From the NCBI GenBank assembly GCA_964649415.1, contig CAZYSK010000084.1, forward strand, positions 1 through 24,636: a stretch of DNA of 24,636 nt, given 5' to 3'. The notes beneath the pieces are model-generated. The model saw nothing but the letters and a program-made list of their open reading frames with translations. It was not told the DNA's origin and searched no databases. This document shows positions 23,577-24,636 of this stretch, in pieces. Source of the stretch: CAZYSK01 sp964649415. Its GTDB lineage: Bacteria; Chloroflexota; Anaerolineae; B4-G1. A program made the position numbers and the translations under genes. How positions within the stretch are numbered: the stretch's first letter is position 1; the number at the start of each line of letters is the position of its first letter.

Positions 23577-23605
23577 TTGACAGACGACCAGTCATCTGGT
23601 ACACT
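23577..23605 (+). promoter_or_regulatory. Sigma-70-type promoter for the third unrecognised-family gene
   Basis: On the plus strand, TTGACA (23577-23582), a 17-nt spacer and TACACT (23600-23605). The -10 box starts at the second base of dyad O2, the same placement as in the opposite promoter. Predicted start near 23612 leaves a leader of about 240 nt before the ATG at 23851. Confidence 0.75.
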
Positions 23606-23613
23606 AAGTATAC
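23599..23613. promoter_or_regulatory. Operator dyad O2 (plus-strand gene side)
   Basis: GTACACTAAGTATAC, identical to O1 and 240 bp from it. Here the following bases extend a second, overlapping symmetry centred on GTATAC: CACTAAGTATACTAAGTG (23602-23619) is palindromic except for one base pair. This may allow tighter or alternative binding than at O1. Confidence 0.75.
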
Positions 23614-23658
23614 TAAGTGCAAAGTCTGGTCAACCGATGACATTGCTCGAAACCCTAT

Positions 23659-23685
23659 CCGCCGCGAACTCGGCGGTCGAGTTCG
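23659..23685 (+). other. Two mutually exclusive leader hairpins
   Basis: In the leader of the plus-strand gene, CCGCCG (23659-23664) can pair with CGGCGG (23671-23676), or CGAACTC (23665-23671) can pair with GAGTTCG (23679-23685). Both stems are perfect, and they share bases so only one can form. The second is followed by a moderately T-rich stretch but no clean U-run. A further imperfect stem pairs 23773-23780 with 23793-23800. Control at RNA level is possible but unproven. Confidence 0.4.
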
Positions 23686-23850
23686 ACTTTCCATCTTTGT
23701 GATCTGGCTAGCGACGGGCAGTCAGTGCTTGTGCGACACGCCATGCGACTGGGGCGCAGCCTCAGAGAGACGGGGGACGCGATGAGCGCATAGCGTGCCC
23801 GTCGGTCGTGTGAACAGAGCACACAACATCAGTAAAAAGGGGGCAATGCA

Positions 23851-24537
23851 ATGGCAGAGCAACGGAAGCTGGAACGAGACGAGCGGGGCCGGGTAACCAC
23901 CATGAGTGAATTCCAGAAGCCTGGGGAAAAGCGACAGGCAGCTCTCAGGCTGGTGGGGGTTGCCAAGAAGGAATACTGGAGTCCGTTTGATGACTATGAG
24001 AACGTCGAGGTGTGGGGTGGCTTCGCCATAAACGAAAACTACAACGAGAAACTGCGCGAAGCAGGGGTCCCACAGATAGACGAGAAACGACGAAAATGGG
24101 GACTGCCGCACATTCACGGACTGGAAATCGAACGTGATTTGGGTTACATCCGTATCACCGAAGAGAAACCGATTATCGCGGTAGCAGTTATGGGGTCAGG
24201 CTGTTCCATGCCCGCCTATGTGGTATGCGAGTATCCTGAGCCTGACCTTACCATGGAGGAACCAGATCGTCGCGGGCCGTGGAGGGGTTTCAACATTCAG
24301 AACTTGCGGCGGCAGCGCGTCGAAGGAATGATGAGCCAACACCAATGTTCAGCGGTGCGTACCTTCGGGGGAGATATCGTTACGTACGATCTGGACTTTG
24401 AACCGAGGGTACGTGAATGCTCGGCCCGTTTTGAAATCGAGCCAACCACGACGGTGACGATTCGTGGGGGCAGCGAATTGAGATGTCACTTCTCATTCCG
24501 TATGATCCGCGTATACTTTGAGATGGGAGTAGTTTGA
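23851..24537 (+). CDS. Unrecognised family, divergent third member (copy C)
   Basis: 228-residue protein not recognised on its own, but clearly related to the tandem pair at 6533 and 7221. Shared blocks: EYWSPFDDYENVEVWGG (versus QYWAPFNYPNIVVELG), LGYIRITEEKPIIAVAVMGS then GCSMPAYVV (versus FGAITVTEDRPIVGVTIIGS then ACTAPGFVM), and SARFEIEPTTTVTIRGGS then HFSFRMIRVYFE (versus SAHFDIPPSSKVTIMGGS then HYCFRIIRVTVLE). Between blocks it has an inserted charged stretch (EKLREAGVPQIDEKRRKWGL) and a different middle. No signal peptide. The ATG at 23851 follows AAAGGGGG. It is transcribed away from the cluster but from a promoter carrying the same operator, so it is probably made under the same conditions. 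Function unknown. Confidence 0.8.
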   Translation: MAEQRKLERDERGRVTTMSEFQKPGEKRQAALRLVGVAKKEYWSPFDDYENVEVWGGFAINENYNEKLREAGVPQIDEKRRKWGLPHIHGLEIERDLGYIRITEEKPIIAVAVMGSGCSMPAYVVCEYPEPDLTMEEPDRRGPWRGFNIQNLRRQRVEGMMSQHQCSAVRTFGGDIVTYDLDFEPRVRECSARFEIEPTTTVTIRGGSELRCHFSFRMIRVYFEMGVV

Positions 24538-24636
24538 CACTGTCACGTTAGCCTATGCTGGGAATTATGCTATGAATTTCCCTGGACTTTGTCCAAACGT
24601 CATTTGTCCGTGATTCCAGGACACAGCATCAGCTCG

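Larger units (their letters stand above)
23013..23850. promoter_or_regulatory. 838-bp divergent control region
   Basis: No convincing gene lies here; open frames in it are short, lack ribosome-binding sites and resemble nothing known. It contains two outward-facing promoters with identical 15-bp dyads 240 bp apart, extra half-site-like sequences, and a 240-nt leader with several potential hairpins before the plus-strand gene. The size is far above the other gaps in the window, which fits an elaborate control region. Confidence 0.75.

Noticed and set aside
23722..24117. 131-codon minus-strand frame opposite copy C
   Set aside because: Low-complexity, no homology, and opposite a gene whose frame is supported by paralogues.
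24581..24620. Possible terminator after copy C (CCTGGA ... TCCAGG)
   Set aside because: Only short arms around a 28-nt loop and no U-run; too weak to call.
1..24636. CRISPR array, tRNA, rRNA, transposase or phage genes
   Set aside because: No regularly spaced repeats, RNA-gene patterns or transposase and integrase motifs were seen on either strand.

Overview
The window looks like an accessory carbohydrate-catabolism region from a moderately GC-rich bacterium. The gene style (Tat/lipoprotein-type sugar-binding protein with an acidic linker, GntR-LacI regulator, PF12831-type FAD enzymes, a divergent extra Cpn60, a short palindromic element with GTAGGGGC ends) resembles Chloroflexota (Anaerolineae-like) or another deep-branching, probably uncultivated lineage. 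This assignment is inference; no rRNA or tRNA is visible to anchor it.

Left edge (1-3000, plus strand): two tandem aldo/keto reductases (the first cut by the window edge), a 5'-truncated cupin whose start lies in sequence duplicated from behind the first reductase, then decayed genes: the first residues of a short-chain dehydrogenase and a frameshifted AlkZ/YcaQ-like winged-helix protein.

Centre (3125-23012, minus strand): seventeen genes in one direction, read from right to left: GntR-LacI regulator, ABC sugar-binding lipoprotein, MalF-type permease, amidohydrolase, MalG-type permease, divergent GroEL-like chaperonin, transaldolase-like enzyme, HpcH/HpaI-type aldolase-like protein, two tandem FAD oxidoreductases, a cytoplasmic Asp-box beta-propeller, two tandem paralogues of an unrecognised 211-residue family, split transketolase (N and C subunits), Asp/Glu-racemase-like protein and RraA-like aldolase. 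Many junctions are short or overlapping. No ABC ATPase and no sugar kinase is present, so the importer probably borrows an ATPase and the carbon-carbon-bond enzymes may act on an unusual or unphosphorylated substrate.

Right edge (23013-24537): an 838-bp control region holds two facing-away promoters, each with a perfect TTGACA, a 17-nt spacer and a -10 embedded in the same 15-bp dyad GTACACTAAGTATAC. One drives the regulator and the minus-strand cluster; the other drives, on the plus strand, a third and more divergent member of the unrecognised family. The layout suggests one regulon in which the GntR-LacI protein controls both arms in response to a sugar-like ligand.

The best candidates for undescribed biology are the three-copy protein family tied to the transketolase pair and the shared operator, and the dedicated chaperonin, which lacks the equivalent of GroEL Asp52.
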